From Obelidium mucronatum (Eukaryota > Chytridiomycota > Chytridiomycetes > Chytridiales > Chytriomycetaceae), in the NCBI GenBank assembly GCA_025765595.1, contig JAIVFH010000048.1, forward strand, positions 124,001 to 188,000: a stretch of 64,000 nucleotides of DNA, in the 5' to 3' direction. The notes beneath the pieces are model-generated. The model was not told the DNA's origin. It worked only from the letters and a program-made list of their open reading frames with translations, and did not search any database. Of this stretch, positions 1 through 10,521 are shown one piece after another (the first letter of the stretch is position 1; every line of letters starts with the position of its first letter). The position numbers and the translations under genes were made by a program.

Positions 1-256
1 CCAAAGCGTAAAGACTAGCGCACGACAATCCAGCAACCAATGAGGGAACACTCTTTCCTTTGACGTATCCGATTGTTCCGCCAATCGCGCCTGCAGGACA
101 ATGAGTAATCAACAACGAATCGATTGACAGTGAATTCGGTCCAAAACAAGATTACAAACATATGCTTGCGAATAAGTAGGCGGGAACGTGACTCTGAACC
201 TATCACTCGAGCATTAGCATGAACATGAAACCTTTGGGCAAGAAAGTGTTCACCAT
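1..256 (-). CDS. TMEM14-like small membrane protein (5' part, runs off window start)
   Basis: Partial gene. Three exon pieces read on the minus strand: a start codon at 256-254 followed directly by a GT intron, an exon at 199-160, and an exon from 90 to the window edge. Spliced, they give VQSHVPAYLFASICAIGG followed by TIGYVKGKSVPSLVAGLS. This matches the start of the TMEM14/UPF0136 family: a short first helix, a glycine-rich turn, and the xKxGSxPSLxAG segment that begins the second helix. Family members are small proteins of about 100 residues with three or four helices, usually in mitochondrial or other organelle membranes. The KGKSVPSL match is strong. The first exon, a lone ATG ahead of a 54-nt intron, is an inference. 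The 3' end lies outside the window. Confidence 0.6.
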
Positions 257-309
257 TTTTCAGTAAATACTTTTAAAAAATGAATGAAAAGAGAATGCAG
301 ATTTTTATT

Positions 310-831
310 TCAATTCCAAAGTTCGAGAAACTCTTTTGCGTAAAAGCCCGTTGTTCCTGCGACAGCAGCTGTGAGTGCGATTGGTGCCGGTCGAAGTGAT
401 TTGAAGGCATCTTTTCCGCAAAAGAAGAGATAACAGAGACCCCAAGCTGATGAAATCCACAATCAGCAAAAGAAACTTGGACAAAAAAAACTTGAACTTC
501 AAATCACCAGTTGCGGTTGAGGGTCCGTTTTCCGAATCAACACAGACAGCATATCCAGACAATGCAAATGCACCGGCAAAGCCAGCCAAAGGAAACATTC
601 CTGGCCATCCCGGTGCCCCCTTCAACGCAGATATCGAAGATGCAAAGCCTGTAGCAGAGAAGTGTCAGCCAGCTTGTGCCCATTGCTAATCTTACAGAGA
701 AACGTACATAGACTCGACAGGCCCCACATTGGATACGGAGAGAGACCCAAGCGATCGATGCGAGTTTCTATCGGAGGGAGGCCTTTCTTGACGAGAAAGT
801 CATTCACTTTGGGCAATACTTGGCCAGCCAT
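310..831 (-). CDS. AIM19-like mitochondrial membrane protein
   Basis: Three exons (831-708, 648-508, 446-310) joined by GT-AG introns of about 60 nt give a 133-residue protein with consistent phase. It begins MAGQVLPKVNDFLVKKG and ends AKEFLELWN. It has several hydrophobic stretches: PGMFPLAGFAGAFALSGYAV, TAWGLCYLFFCG and PIALTAAVAGTTGFYA. The W-x-L-Y-L-hydrophobic-GKxxFxxLR arrangement and the closing small-residue helix resemble yeast Aim19, a mitochondrial membrane protein identified by its effect on mitochondrial inheritance. The resemblance is judged by eye. A plus-strand frame over the same bases encodes a 79-residue peptide; I treat it as antisense because the spliced minus reading is coherent. 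The next gene starts 51 nt away on the other strand, so the two share a promoter region. Confidence 0.55.
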
Positions 832-882
832 TGAAATCTAAACAAACAAAAAGAAACAAACAAAAAAGAAAACCAAAAATAA

Positions 883-2913
883 ATGACCCTCGCAGAATAC
901 ACCCTTGACCAGATTGGCCAGCACAAGACGCCCGACGACCTCTGGGTCGCCATCGATGGCCTCGTGTACGACCTGACTGAGTTCGCCGATGCGCATCCGG
1001 GGTCCGCGTTGGTGCTCTACCGGGTTGGCGGGACCGACGCGACGGAGGCGTTCTACGGGCTGCACCGGCGCGAGGTGCTGCAGCGGTTCGCGCGGCTGGC
1101 GGTCGGGCGCGTGGCGGGGCGCAGCGCGGCGCCGGACGACTTTGCCGAGTTTTCGCGCGTGCCGTTCGGCGAGGCGCCGGCGGGGCGGCCGCAGCCGAGC
1201 GCGTTCTGCGGCGCGTCGCACGTGGCGTTCAAGCGCGCCGTGCGCCGCCTGTGCGCGCAGCTCATCGCGCCGCACGCCGAGACGCTCGCCGCCGCCGACG
1301 CGCCGCCGCCGCCGGAAATGCTGCGCGCGCTGGGCGCCGCCGGCCTGCACGCCTGCCGCCTGGGTCCGGGCCCGCACCTGGCCGGCCGCGCGCTGCCCGG
1401 CGGCGTCGACCCGGCGGAGTTCGACTACTTCCACGAGGCCATTGCCCACGAGGAGATTACACGCGCCGCCGGAATATACTGCTTCGGGGAGGGACTGGCG
1501 TCGGGGATGATGATTGGCGCGCCGCCCATCCTCAAGTTTGGTCCACAGTGGATGATCGAGAATGTCATGCCGCAACTGCTCAGCGGCGAAAAAATGATTT
1601 GTTTGGCTATTTCGGAGCCCGGTGCTGGTTCGGATGTTGCGAATATTGAGACGGAAGCAGTTAAGTTGAGTGTTTTGTATGAGTGTGGAATCACTGTGGT
1701 CTAACTGTAGTCTAACCATCTTACACAACAGAACTCCTTGCGGAAAGTTCTTTATTGTCAATGGAACAAAGAAGTGGATCACGAATGGCACCTTTTCTGA
1801 TTACTTTACAACTGCTGTGCGGACTGGAAAGGGTCCAGCCGGAATCTCCATGTTGCTGATTGAACGCGGGTTCGAAGAACCACTTCTGATGCATGGATCT
1901 CATTCTCACACTTTTGGATTCATTTTTTTTTGTTAGTGCTGGCGTTTCTACCAAAAGCATCAAAACTTCTGGTTCGGGGTCTGCTGGAACGGCCTTTGTT
2001 GTATTTGAAAACGTCAAAGTTCCAGTCGAAAACTTGATTGGCAAGGAAGGTCAAGGATTTGCTGTGAGTAAAATAGAAGCTTTCTTATAGGTAATTTGCA
2101 AACTTACATCACACTATTCTTAAAAGGTTATTATGGCCAACTTTAACCAGTACGTTGATGAGATGTTTTCTTCAAATCTCTTATTTAAACTTTTGAATCC
2201 ATGTTTTAGTGAACGTTGGGCCATGGTTGCTGGTGCATGTTCTGCTGCGGTGGGAATTCTGTCAACCCAATTCAAAAAGAAAAAAAAAACTCACATTGTT
2301 TCTTAGAGACAAGTGGTTGAAGAGTGTTTTAAATGGGCAAATCAGCGAAAGGTGTTTGGAAAGGCATTGATTGAGCAGCCTGTGATTCGTTATAAACTCG
2401 GACAGATGGTTCGTGCCATCATTCATTGGAAATCGCTCCCCAGCAACGGTGTTGGTTAATGATACTTATCTAATAGATATCTGAGTTGGAGGCAGTTCAG
2501 AGCTGGTATGAGGTTATCACATACCAAATGACCAAGATGAGTTACAAAGAGCAGAATCAACACTTGGCAGGTCCGATTGCGTTGTTGAAGGTTGACTCCT
2601 TTTTTTTCAAGTTCGAAAAGGTTATTGACTAGGATTGTCTACAGTATCGATGCACCCGAATGACTCATCTGGTTTCGGATAATGCTGTTCAGATTTTTGG
2701 CGGTCGCGCAATTACTCGAACTGGCATGGTAAATAGGACAAAAGACACAATTCTCAGCGCATATGGCTCACTTGCTTTTTGCAGGGTCGTATTATTGAAC
2801 AGTTCCAGCGTGTAAACAAGTTTGGAGCGATTCTTGGAGGTGCCGAAGAGATTTTGTTGGATTTGGGCGTGCGACAAGCCATGAAGGTTTACCCAAAAGA
2901 TGCTCGTCTTTAA
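883..2913 (+). CDS. Cytochrome b5-acyl-CoA dehydrogenase fusion, copy 1
   Basis: A flavoprotein of the acyl-CoA dehydrogenase superfamily with an N-terminal cytochrome b5-like heme domain. The b5 part covers roughly residues 1-80 (DLWVAIDGLVYDLTEFADAH with HPGS in place of HPGG, then a second His in YGLHRREVL). The dehydrogenase follows: EFDYFHEAIAHEE, then AISEPGAGSDVA, the FAD/substrate loop shared by the family, then NGTKKWITNG, VENLIGKEGQGF and IFGGRAITRTG. About eight short introns interrupt the 3' two-thirds; the large first exon runs to about 1664. Such fusions are known in fungi (Alternaria AFT10-1 is one) and are expected to alpha,beta-dehydrogenate an acyl-CoA; the substrate is unknown. 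The first about 600 nt are extremely GC-rich, unlike the remainder and unlike the tandem copy downstream. Confidence 0.85.
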
Positions 2914-2980
2914 GAGAGAGCGCGAGATTAACTGAGATTAATATACATAACTTCTAATATTATTTATTAATTGTCAAATT

Positions 2981-5157
2981 ATGAGAACTTTTACACGCCA
3001 AGGTTCTTGTCTCTTACTAATCGAATTTGGAACAGAAACTAACCTTCAGACTGTCAAAACAGAGGTCGCGAAGCACAACAAACTTGATGATTTATGGATA
3101 ATCATTGATGCGCAAGTCTATGACCTGTCTGGTTGAGTAGTACTTCTTTGTGTGCCAAAACCAAACTTGACAACTAAAAACAAAAGAACACGCACTCCAT
3201 CCACAGGCTTTGCCGAAGCCCATCCAGGCTCATCCGTTGTCCTCCTCAAAGTCGCCGGAACAGACGCCACCAACCAGTTTTACGCTTTACACCGCCAAGA
3301 AGTCCTCACCCGCTACTCAAAACTCATTATCGGAACAATCACAGGCGAATCCGCGACTCTCTCCGCCCCGAAACCAGACTCCCTCTCCTTGATCCCATAC
3401 GCCGAATCCCTCTCATCCCTCCACAAACCCTCCCCCTACCACACCACCTCGCACCTCGCCTTCAAAAAAGCCGTCCGGAAATTCGTTCAAGAAACCTTGA
3501 CAATCGATGCAGAATACCACGCGTCGTCATGCGAATTCCCAGACCCCGAGGTGTTTTTGAAAATGGGCGCGCGCGGCGGCGTGAATTTGACGGCGTGTCG
3601 GCTTGCACCGGGGCCCCATTTGGAGGGGAGGGTGTTGTTGGGTGGGGTTGTGAAACCGGAGGAGTTTGATTATTTTCATGAAGCGATTGTTCATGAAGAG
3701 ATGGCGCGGGTTGGAATGTATGGGTATGGTGAGGCGGTTGGAAGTGGGATGGTGAGATACGCGTTTCTGTTTGACCTTTTATTCAATTTTGTTTTGCCCA
3801 AAAAAAAAAAAAATAGGTTATTGGATTACCTCCGGTTATGAATTTCGGGCCCGCGTGGATGAAGGAGAAAGTTGTCAAGGAGGTTTTGAATGGTGAAAAA
3901 ATGATTTGTCTTGCCATTACGGAACCTGGAGCTGGAAGCGATGTGGCAGGAATTACATGCGAAGCAGTCAAGTTCAGGCTTTTTTTTTTTTTTTTTTTTC
4001 AACAAAGCCTCTGATATCAACGAAAAAAAGGTCGCCATGTGGAAAGTTCTATATCGTCAATGGAGTAAAAAAGTGGATCACAAACAGTGCATTTTCGCAC
4101 TATTTCACAACTGCTGTTCGTACAGGTACGAGAAAAAAAAACATCCCACCAGCTCCCCCCAACTAATAAAGACCCTCTTGTTTTCAACTCTACTGATTAA
4201 AAATTTTTCTAGGAAAAGGATACTCTGTCCTCCTCATTGAACGGCAACCTGGCGTGACAACCAAAGTAATCAAGACATCTGGAAGCACAACCTCAGGAAC
4301 AAGCTACGTAACATTTGAAAACGTACGCGTTCCAGTGGAGAACTTGATTGGACAGGAAGGCGGGGGGATTCCTGTGATCATGTCGAACTTTAATCAGTTC
4401 AGTTGGTTTTTTTTTTGGTCTTTTTGTGTTTTCCTAAAGCTTAAAAAAAATTGATTTCTATAGTGAACGATGGATTATGGTGGTGGGGATTTGCTCGGGA
4501 TCGGTAAGAAGCCCACCTTTTTTTCGTTTTCTGAAGCATCATGCATGGCAGTTCCTTAAAAAAAAACGACAAAAAATGACTAGCGACAAATCATTGAAGA
4601 ATGCTTCAAATGGGCAACACAGCGAAAAGTCTTTGGGAAGGCTTTGATTGAACAACCAGTGATTCGATACAAACTAGGACAAATGGTTTGGTGCTCCATC
4701 TGCTGCCCCCGCCATATTTATTTTAAATTGTGGGTCTCTTTCTTTTTTTTTCTTTTAGATTGCAGAATTAGAGGCTGTTCAAAGCTGGTGTGACATGACA
4801 ACATATCAAATGACAAAGATGAGTTACGCAGAACAGACCAAGCAATTGGGTGGCTCTATCGCGTTGCTGAAATACCAGAGTACTCGAATGGCTCATCTTG
4901 TTTCTGATAACGCTGTGCAAATTTTTGGAGGTCGTGCAATTACAAGAACTGGGATGGTATAAATATTTTAAGCCCCTGCTTCTTTTTTTTTTTTCAAACG
5001 TTAACTGTTTTTTTTTTCATGGAAAAAGGGACGATTGGTTGAGAACTTCCAACGTGTGCACAAACATGTGGCTATCCTTGGTGGATCTGAGGAGATTATG
5101 TTGGACCTTGGGGTGAGACAGGCAATGAAGTCGTTTCCAAAGGATGCACGCCTTTAA
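2981..5157 (+). CDS. Cytochrome b5-acyl-CoA dehydrogenase fusion, copy 2
   Basis: Tandem paralogue of the upstream gene, same strand, 67 nt after its stop. The order is the same: b5 domain (DDLWIIIDAQVYDLS, then AEAHPGSSVVLLKVAGTDAT, then YALHRQEVL), then dehydrogenase motifs FDYFHEAIVHEEMARVG, AITEPGAGSDVAG, NGVKKWITNS, VENLIGQEGGG and QIFGGRAITRTG, ending AMKSFPKDARL. The proposed start at 2981 requires a first intron of only about 33 nt (ends GGAACAG, with an internal TACTAAT-type branch site). Other introns are 60-90 nt and some contain long T tracts, including 21 Ts ending at 4000. Base composition is ordinary throughout. Same expected reaction as copy 1. The start and the exact splice sites are less certain than the gene itself. 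Confidence 0.82.
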
Positions 5158-5452
5158 GGAAAAAAACACTCACACAAGAATGCGTATACGAAAAGGGGGG
5201 TATCGGAATAAAGAAAGGAAGAAAAAAAAAAGCTTAAAACCCAATATTTATTCACGTATTCTGTTGCGTTCAATCGCAAGGCAAAAATCTACCAAGGATC
5301 TGAACTGGATGAGTTCAATCAGCTTGCGCTGAAGAGATTCCTCTTTTTTCATGAACCTTTGTTTTCGAAGAGGTCTTGGCTTTCGCGTCAACCTGGCCAG
5401 TTGTATGTTTTTTAAGTTGAACAGTCAAAACGGTTATCAACAAAAAAAAAAC

Positions 5453-5857
5453 TCAATAATACATTGTCATGGTCTGCATCCAAGCTCCCATGTCCTCAAG
5501 CTCCAACACAATAACTTCGCCAGTAAACTGAAGCTGCATCAAGAGCCAGCTTATTTCAAATGAAGAATCATCTGTTTCAAGATGGAGTGCATTGCCACTC
5601 GATTCTAAATCAGTTGCAGACTTAGCAACAGCAGCAGCGTCAATTAAAGTTGTGACGGCGGCGGTCGTATCAGCGATATCAGCTGCTTCTCGAGCTCTCA
5701 GGTATTCCAGAGCCTTTGTGTTTTGCTCAACCTCCCAGAGGAGATCGAGTTGCGCAAGCGTTGGTTGGTCGGCTCTGGCAGATTTCTTGAGCTCTGCAAG
5801 AATCTTATCCTTTTTCCTTTGAATCTTTTCTGTCTGGCGCTGGAGAGAAGGCGTCAT
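5453..5857 (-). CDS. Hypothetical 134-residue coiled-coil protein
   Basis: A single uninterrupted minus-strand frame of 134 codons starting MTPSLQRQTEKIQRKKDK. I do not recognise the family. The first 70 residues are rich in Lys, Glu, Ala and Leu and look helical or coiled-coil (QRKKDKILAELKKSARADQ, then LAQLDLLWEVEQNTKALEYL). The C-terminal part is acidic and Met-rich, ending MGAWMQTMTMYY. No signal peptide or membrane segment is seen. It is divergent from the gene that starts at 6114 and tail-to-tail with the dehydrogenase ending at 5157. A 403-nt frame with good AT/GC balance and a plausible start is the only evidence that it is coding. Confidence 0.5.
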   Translation of the reverse strand: MTPSLQRQTEKIQRKKDKILAELKKSARADQPTLAQLDLLWEVEQNTKALEYLRAREAADIADTTAAVTTLIDAAAVAKSATDLESSGNALHLETDDSSFEISWLLMQLQFTGEVIVLELEDMGAWMQTMTMYY

Positions 5858-6113
5858 TGGGGATTAGGGAGAGGGCGGGTTGGAAAAAACTTTTTGCTTG
5901 TCTTGAAAGGTGTTTCACAAGAAACAAAATTTGCGAAACACATATTTTATAGTCGTGAAATATCTGAATTGACGTAAATAATAATAAGATGCAAAAAAAA
6001 ACACCTGTTACGAAACCGTGGGAGTTGGTTTTATTTCAACGTGGCTGGTTGGCTTACGAATTCGTGGAACTCCCTCCCATTGCTGCAGCTCAACAAAAAA
6101 AATAAGTCTCAGC

Positions 6114-6992
6114 ATGACAAAGATTGAAACCATTGAAACACTTTCATCGCGCTTCTCCAGAGTCGAAATCACCACCAGAGGAAAGGGAACAACAGAAACG
6201 ACGATCCTCACAGCCCCAAGGACCGGCTTCTTTGCTGCCACAACACCAACAGAAGTCAAATACACACACGAACTGGATAATGATACTAGAGTAACATGTA
6301 CTGCCGTCGACGACAAGTTATTGGTCCAAGTTGACTTTGCTGATCACACTCCATCTCCTAAACAATCCTTCCTGCCAAACATCATCGCCAGCTGGTTCAA
6401 CACCACCACTTTCGAGCAAAAAGCTGAACTAGAAATCACTCTTCCTGCAAATGATATCAACGACTTCACGCTCGATGCGACAGTTGGAACTCTCGACTGG
6501 CGAGGCCCTTCCGTCAAGAACGCCTTCTCTGCAAAAGTGAACGTGGGCTCTGTGACTACAGAATCTCTTGTCGCGGAAGACGTTGATGTCAACGCGAATG
6601 TTGGAAGCATTCATTTGAAGGACGCCACAGTTCACAATAGTGTCTCGTTGGGCGCAAACTTGGGTGAAATCAAGGGGAAAGTTTCGGGATTTAAGGAGTT
6701 GGTGGCTATCGCTGATATGGGATCCATTGCCTTGGATTTACATCCCCGGAGAGATGCGACGATTGAGCTTAAATCTGGGATGGGCTCCGTGTTGAGTAAC
6801 GTGTTTGGGTTTGAAGGCAAATTCGACGTCAAGACTGGGTTTGGCAGGTTTCAAGTTGCAGGGAACGGGGTGAATGGTGTTGGGAACTCGAGTGGAATGG
6901 GAACTGTGAATGGGTGGGTCGCCAACAAGAATGCGTTTGGACGGCTGAATATTGACACTGGAATGGGCAGTGTTGACCTCAGGTTTACTTGA
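6114..6992 (+). CDS. DUF4097-like beta-repeat protein
   Basis: Intronless frame of 292 residues from MTKIETIETLSSRFSRVE. The frame is also open upstream to 6018, but the ATG at 6114 fits a short 5' leader better. After about 120 residues the protein becomes a run of short repeats in which a glycine-serine turn recurs: NVGSVTTESL, NVGSIHLKDA, NLGEIKGK, DMGSIALDL, GMGSVLSNV, GFGRFQVAG, GMGTVNG, GMGSVDLRF. This pattern is typical of the single-stranded right-handed beta-helix of DUF4097/DUF2807 'adhesin-like' domains. No signal peptide or membrane anchor is visible, so an intracellular role is more likely than a surface one. Function unknown. Confidence 0.65.
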   Translation: MTKIETIETLSSRFSRVEITTRGKGTTETTILTAPRTGFFAATTPTEVKYTHELDNDTRVTCTAVDDKLLVQVDFADHTPSPKQSFLPNIIASWFNTTTFEQKAELEITLPANDINDFTLDATVGTLDWRGPSVKNAFSAKVNVGSVTTESLVAEDVDVNANVGSIHLKDATVHNSVSLGANLGEIKGKVSGFKELVAIADMGSIALDLHPRRDATIELKSGMGSVLSNVFGFEGKFDVKTGFGRFQVAGNGVNGVGNSSGMGTVNGWVANKNAFGRLNIDTGMGSVDLRFT

Positions 6993-7220
6993 GTTCGTTT
7001 CAAGTCCCTTCACTATTATACTTGAAATTATAGCCTCATACATAATGCGAAATGTGATAATTAACCATATAATAAAGCTGAAATCTTGTATTTTTGCACA
7101 CATGGGGGTTCCAGCAGCGCTGAGTGCTCAGCGCGGAGATCGAAATGATTTCATATCAATCTCTGAAACACATAAAATTATTTCGAATTGTGAAAACCTT
7201 AAAATTACAAGAGTTGAAAA

Positions 7221-8150
7221 ATGGCCACAGCCACAGCCGCACCATCCCCAATCGACGACTACGAAGTCCTCGGCCCTGCTTGGATCGGTAAGCCAACGGA
7301 GCACCATCTCTTCGAAAGCAAGAAGTTTGTTCTCCTCTTTGGCTGGCTCGACGCTCAAGTCAAGTACGTTGAAAAGTATGCCCAGGTGTATAGGTACCAA
7401 CTTGCATTTGTCAGCAACTCATTGAAGGGAACAGCAACCTTAACTCGCAACTCTTGATCTAGATCTAAGGGATACACTGCAATCGTCACAGTCGGCACTT
7501 CTCATGACTGGGATATCATTTGGAAATACAAGACACAATTCGAAGAATTCGACTCACTCATTGCATATCTCAACGAACACGGATTGCTGGAAGCATATGG
7601 ATCCAACCACGGACCATCTCTCTTTGGACAGCATCCAAAGCTTGTGATCCACTCCTTTTCGAACGGTGGCATGAGCAAAATCCAGCGATTGGTTACCGCT
7701 CTTCACGCAAAAGGCCAGCAACTCAAGCGGGCCCACATTATTCTCGATTCTTCTCCAGGAAAGGCCACAGTTGTTAGTTGGTCAGGATATGTTGCAGCCT
7801 TGGTCCAGAACCCGATTCTGAAATCCATCACTTACGGCGGCGCCTATCTGATTGGATGCTTGTGTGCGGTTGTGTTTGATATGAAGAAACATCCTATCAG
7901 TCAGGGCATCCCCTATATTGTCAGTGAGAAGAATGAAAACGGGAATATTAGGGGACCGAGACTGTTTTTGTATTCGGAAGCGGATGATGTGATTCAATTC
8001 ACGGATGTTAAGGATCATATTGAAACTACACGAGCGGAAGGCATTGTTGTGGAGGAGAAGATGTTCACTACCAGCGCACACGTAAAGCATGCTGTGGACT
8101 TTAAGGAGGAATATTGGAATATTGTTGATGCCTTTTTAGGAAAGCATTAA
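7221..8150 (+). CDS. TMEM53/DUF829-like alpha/beta-hydrolase, copy 1
   Basis: Two exons (7221-7393 and 7463-8150, 69-nt intron) give 286 residues. The DUF829/TMEM53 family has an alpha/beta-hydrolase-like fold. Visible features are FVLLFGWLDAQVKYVEKYAQ near the N terminus, the nucleophile-elbow-like segment VIHSFSNGG (Ser flanked by glycine), IILDSSPGK, then GPRLFLYSEADDV (acid region) and a late His in TTSAHVKHAVDF. These positions match a Ser-Asp-His arrangement, although catalysis has not been shown for most family members and TMEM53 itself is a nuclear-envelope protein. First of three tandem paralogues; about 85-90% identical by eye to copy 2, which starts 49 nt after this stop codon. Confidence 0.8.
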
Positions 8151-8199
8151 ATTTGTTAATAAACCAAGTTTGCGGCCTTAATTTTTTTGTCAGAAGAAC

Positions 8200-9147
8200 A
8201 TGACAGTACCAGTCACAGCCACACCAACCCCAATCGACGAATACGAAGTCCTTGGCCCTGCTTGGATCGGCAAGCCAGCAGAGCACCATCTTTTCGAAAG
8301 CAAGAAGTTTGTTCTTCTCTTTGGCTGGCTCGACGCTCAAGTCAAGTACGTCGAAAAGTATGCCCAGGTGTACAGGTACCAACGGTCCAACATGCATTGT
8401 CAGCAACTCATAGAAGGCACCAACACCCATAAACTCACACGATTTCAATCTAGATCAAAGGGATACACTGCGATTGTCACTGTTTGCACGTCTCACGACT
8501 GGGGTATCGTTTGGAACCACAAGACACAATTTGAAGAATTCGACTCGCTTATTGCATATCTCAACGAACACGGATTACTGGAAGCATATGGATCTCACCA
8601 CGGACCATCTCTCTTTGGACAGCATCCAAAGCTTGTGATCCACTCCTTTTCGAACGGTGGCATGAGCAAAATCCAGCGATTGGTTACCGCGCTTCACGCA
8701 AAAGGCCAGCAACTCAAACGCGCGCATATTATTCTCGATTCTTCTCCAGGAAGGCCTACCGTCGCCAGCTGGTCTGGCTTCATGTCAGCCTCCGTCCAAA
8801 ACCCAATTCTGAAATCCATTGCTTACAGTTGCGCCTACAGTGTCGCAACCTTGGGTTCGGTTGTGTTTGATTTTAAGAAGTATCCAATCAGTCAAGGGGT
8901 CCCATACATTGTCAGTGAGAAGAATGAAAACGGGAATATCAGAGGACCAAGACTGTTTTTGTATTCGGAAGCGGATAATGTGGTTCAATTCACAGATGTC
9001 AAGGATCATGTTGAAACTACACGTGCAGAAGGCATTGTTGTGGAGGAGAAGATGTTCACTACCAGCGCGCACGTTAAGCACGCTGTGGACTTCAAGGAGG
9101 AATATTTGAATGTCGTTGATGCCTTTCTAGGAAAGCATTATAGCTGA
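8200..9147 (+). CDS. TMEM53/DUF829-like alpha/beta-hydrolase, copy 2
   Basis: Exons 8200-8375 and 8454-9147 give 289 residues, with the same motifs as copy 1: the GWLDAQVKYVEKYAQVYR segment before the intron, HSFSNGG, DSSPGR, YSEADNV and SAHVKHAVDF. The intron position and phase equal those of copy 1. The 78-nt intron has GT at 8376 and ends TCTAG, but it is a multiple of three and carries no stop, so an unspliced transcript would still encode a full-length 315-residue protein with a 26-residue insert. Copy 1's intron does contain a stop. I prefer the spliced form because it restores exact alignment with copies 1 and 3. Confidence 0.8.
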   Translation: MTVPVTATPTPIDEYEVLGPAWIGKPAEHHLFESKKFVLLFGWLDAQVKYVEKYAQVYRYQRSNMHCQQLIEGTNTHKLTRFQSRSKGYTAIVTVCTSHDWGIVWNHKTQFEEFDSLIAYLNEHGLLEAYGSHHGPSLFGQHPKLVIHSFSNGGMSKIQRLVTALHAKGQQLKRAHIILDSSPGRPTVASWSGFMSASVQNPILKSIAYSCAYSVATLGSVVFDFKKYPISQGVPYIVSEKNENGNIRGPRLFLYSEADNVVQFTDVKDHVETTRAEGIVVEEKMFTTSAHVKHAVDFKEEYLNVVDAFLGKHYS

Positions 9148-9602
9148 TTGCTGAAAGAATGCAACAAATAATATAAGTTTTTTATTTTTTTCGGTGTTTT
9201 TACGGGTTCTACGGTTGTTCTGCGGTTGATTTTAAAGTGAATTTACGGTGTTTTTTGAGGCTTATCGCGCGTGATCGCGTTCACTTGGTGTACGTGTGAT
9301 CGGGTTCACTTGATGTACGCGTGATCTTGAAAATGCTGCACTGACACTGTGAGAGTCTTGCCCTGTTCCAAAGTTTGTAGAGGAGAAGATGTTTTACGAG
9401 TTTGCACGCGAAGCACGCTATTGACTTTAAGGAGGAGTGTTGGAATACTGCTGATGCGTTTTTAGAAAAGTACTTCAAAAAAGTTCAGGATCAGGGTTTT
9501 GCCCCCATCCATATAAAATTCCACAAAAGAAGGTGGAAAAAAAGCTGCAAAAAAGCACAATTATAGCCACAGCAATCAATACACGAAATTTCAACAGCCT
9601 GA
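9148..9602 (+). other. Intergenic region with a 25-bp tandem repeat and a gene relic
   Basis: 455 nt between copies 2 and 3 of the DUF829 genes. It holds a 25-bp unit present about 2.4 times at 9271-9330 (each copy starts GTGATC and contains GTTCACTT). It is followed at 9374-9471 by a degenerate copy of the 3' end of a DUF829 gene, described separately. The remaining sequence is T-rich and shows no reading frame. Confidence 0.6.
9374..9471 (+). pseudogene. Relic of the 3' end of a fourth DUF829 gene
   Basis: About 98 nt align base by base with the last exon of copies 1 and 2: GAGGAGAAGATGTT, then AAGCACGC, then GACTTTAAGGAGGA, TTGGAATA and TGATGC-TTTTTAG-AAAG occur in the same order and spacing. 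Several substitutions and small indels destroy the frame, including an early TGA. Only the terminal ~30 codons survive, so this is a decayed or truncated duplicate left between copies 2 and 3. It shows that the array once had, or was forming, at least four units. Confidence 0.65.
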
Positions 9603-10521
9603 ATGACAGACGTTGCAATCAATAGTGGTGTATTGGAGGAATACGACTCCATTGGTCCAGCCTTGATTTCGAAGGGACCAACAAGAGATAAGTTTGCCTT
9701 GATCTTTGGGTGGTGTGATTCCCAATTCAAGCATGTCGAAAAATATGCTCAATACTACGTGTAAGGAGTGAATTTGTCATGCCGTTTGTTTGAGTGAGTA
9801 TTAATTACAATCATCTCATCTCAGCGCCAATGGATACACCGCCGTTGTCCAACTTGGAAAATCAGCTGATTTCCATATCATTTGGAACAAGCATCAAGAA
9901 TTCGAGGAATTCGAACCTCTCCTTGCCTATTTGGCCAAGCTCCAATTGCTTGAATCCTCTGATGTGTCTAACGAAGAACAAGAGCAAGGTTCACACCCGA
10001 CCATTGTGATCCACTCCTTCTCCAACGGCGGAATGTTTAAAATCAAGAGATTTGTCAATTTCTTGTTTTCAAAGGGGTTCCAACTCAAGAAAGCCAAAGC
10101 GATAATTCTTGATTCTTCGCCTAGCAAGGTCACGGCTCCAACACTGGCTGGCTATGTAGCATCGACTCAAAAAAACACAATTGTCAAGTACTTGGCATAT
10201 GGTAGTGCTTATGCCTTTGGCTGTGGCTACCTTGCTTTTGGAAATATTGAAATTCATCCAATCACACAAAGTATTCCGTACGTCGTCAGTGAAGAAAATG
10301 GTGATGGGAATATTAGGGGACCAAGGTTGTTTCTCTTTTCGCATGCCGATGAAGTCGTGCCCTTTCAAGATGTGAAGGAGAACGCGGAAGCAGCAAGAGT
10401 GGAAGGTATCCGGGTTGTCGAAAAGGTGTTTTCCACTAGTGCGCATGTGAAGCATGCCGTTGAGTTCAAAGAGGAGTATTGGTCAAGTGTGACAGAGTTT
10501 TTGGAAAGAAAAGAAGAGTGA
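9603..10521 (+). CDS. TMEM53/DUF829-like alpha/beta-hydrolase, copy 3 (divergent)
   Basis: Exons 9603-9760 and 9825-10521 give 284 residues starting MTDVAINSGVLEEYDSIGP. The intron position is conserved with copies 1 and 2, and so are the key motifs: FALIFGWCDSQFKHVEKYAQ, VIHSFSNGG, IILDSSPSK, GPRLFLFSHADEVVPF and TSAHVKHAVEF. It is much more divergent (about half the residues differ) and has a short acidic insertion before the nucleophile region (SNEEQEQGSHP). Copies 1 and 2 are therefore the recent duplication and copy 3 the older branch. Function as for copy 1. Confidence 0.78.

Noticed and set aside
450..689. 79-codon plus-strand frame ending in a Cys cluster (KCQPACAHC)
   Set aside because: It crosses the exons and introns of the AIM19-like gene, whose spliced protein is coherent and recognisable on the minus strand.
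989..1510. 173-codon Arg/Ser-rich frame overlapping the same exon
   Set aside because: Shadow frame of the GC-rich exon; no start context or homology.
838..1791. 317-codon open frame antisense to acyl-CoA dehydrogenase copy 1
   Set aside because: It is open only because the sense strand is extremely GC-rich; the peptide is Arg/Ala/Gly-rich with no motif, and the sense frame has clear domains.
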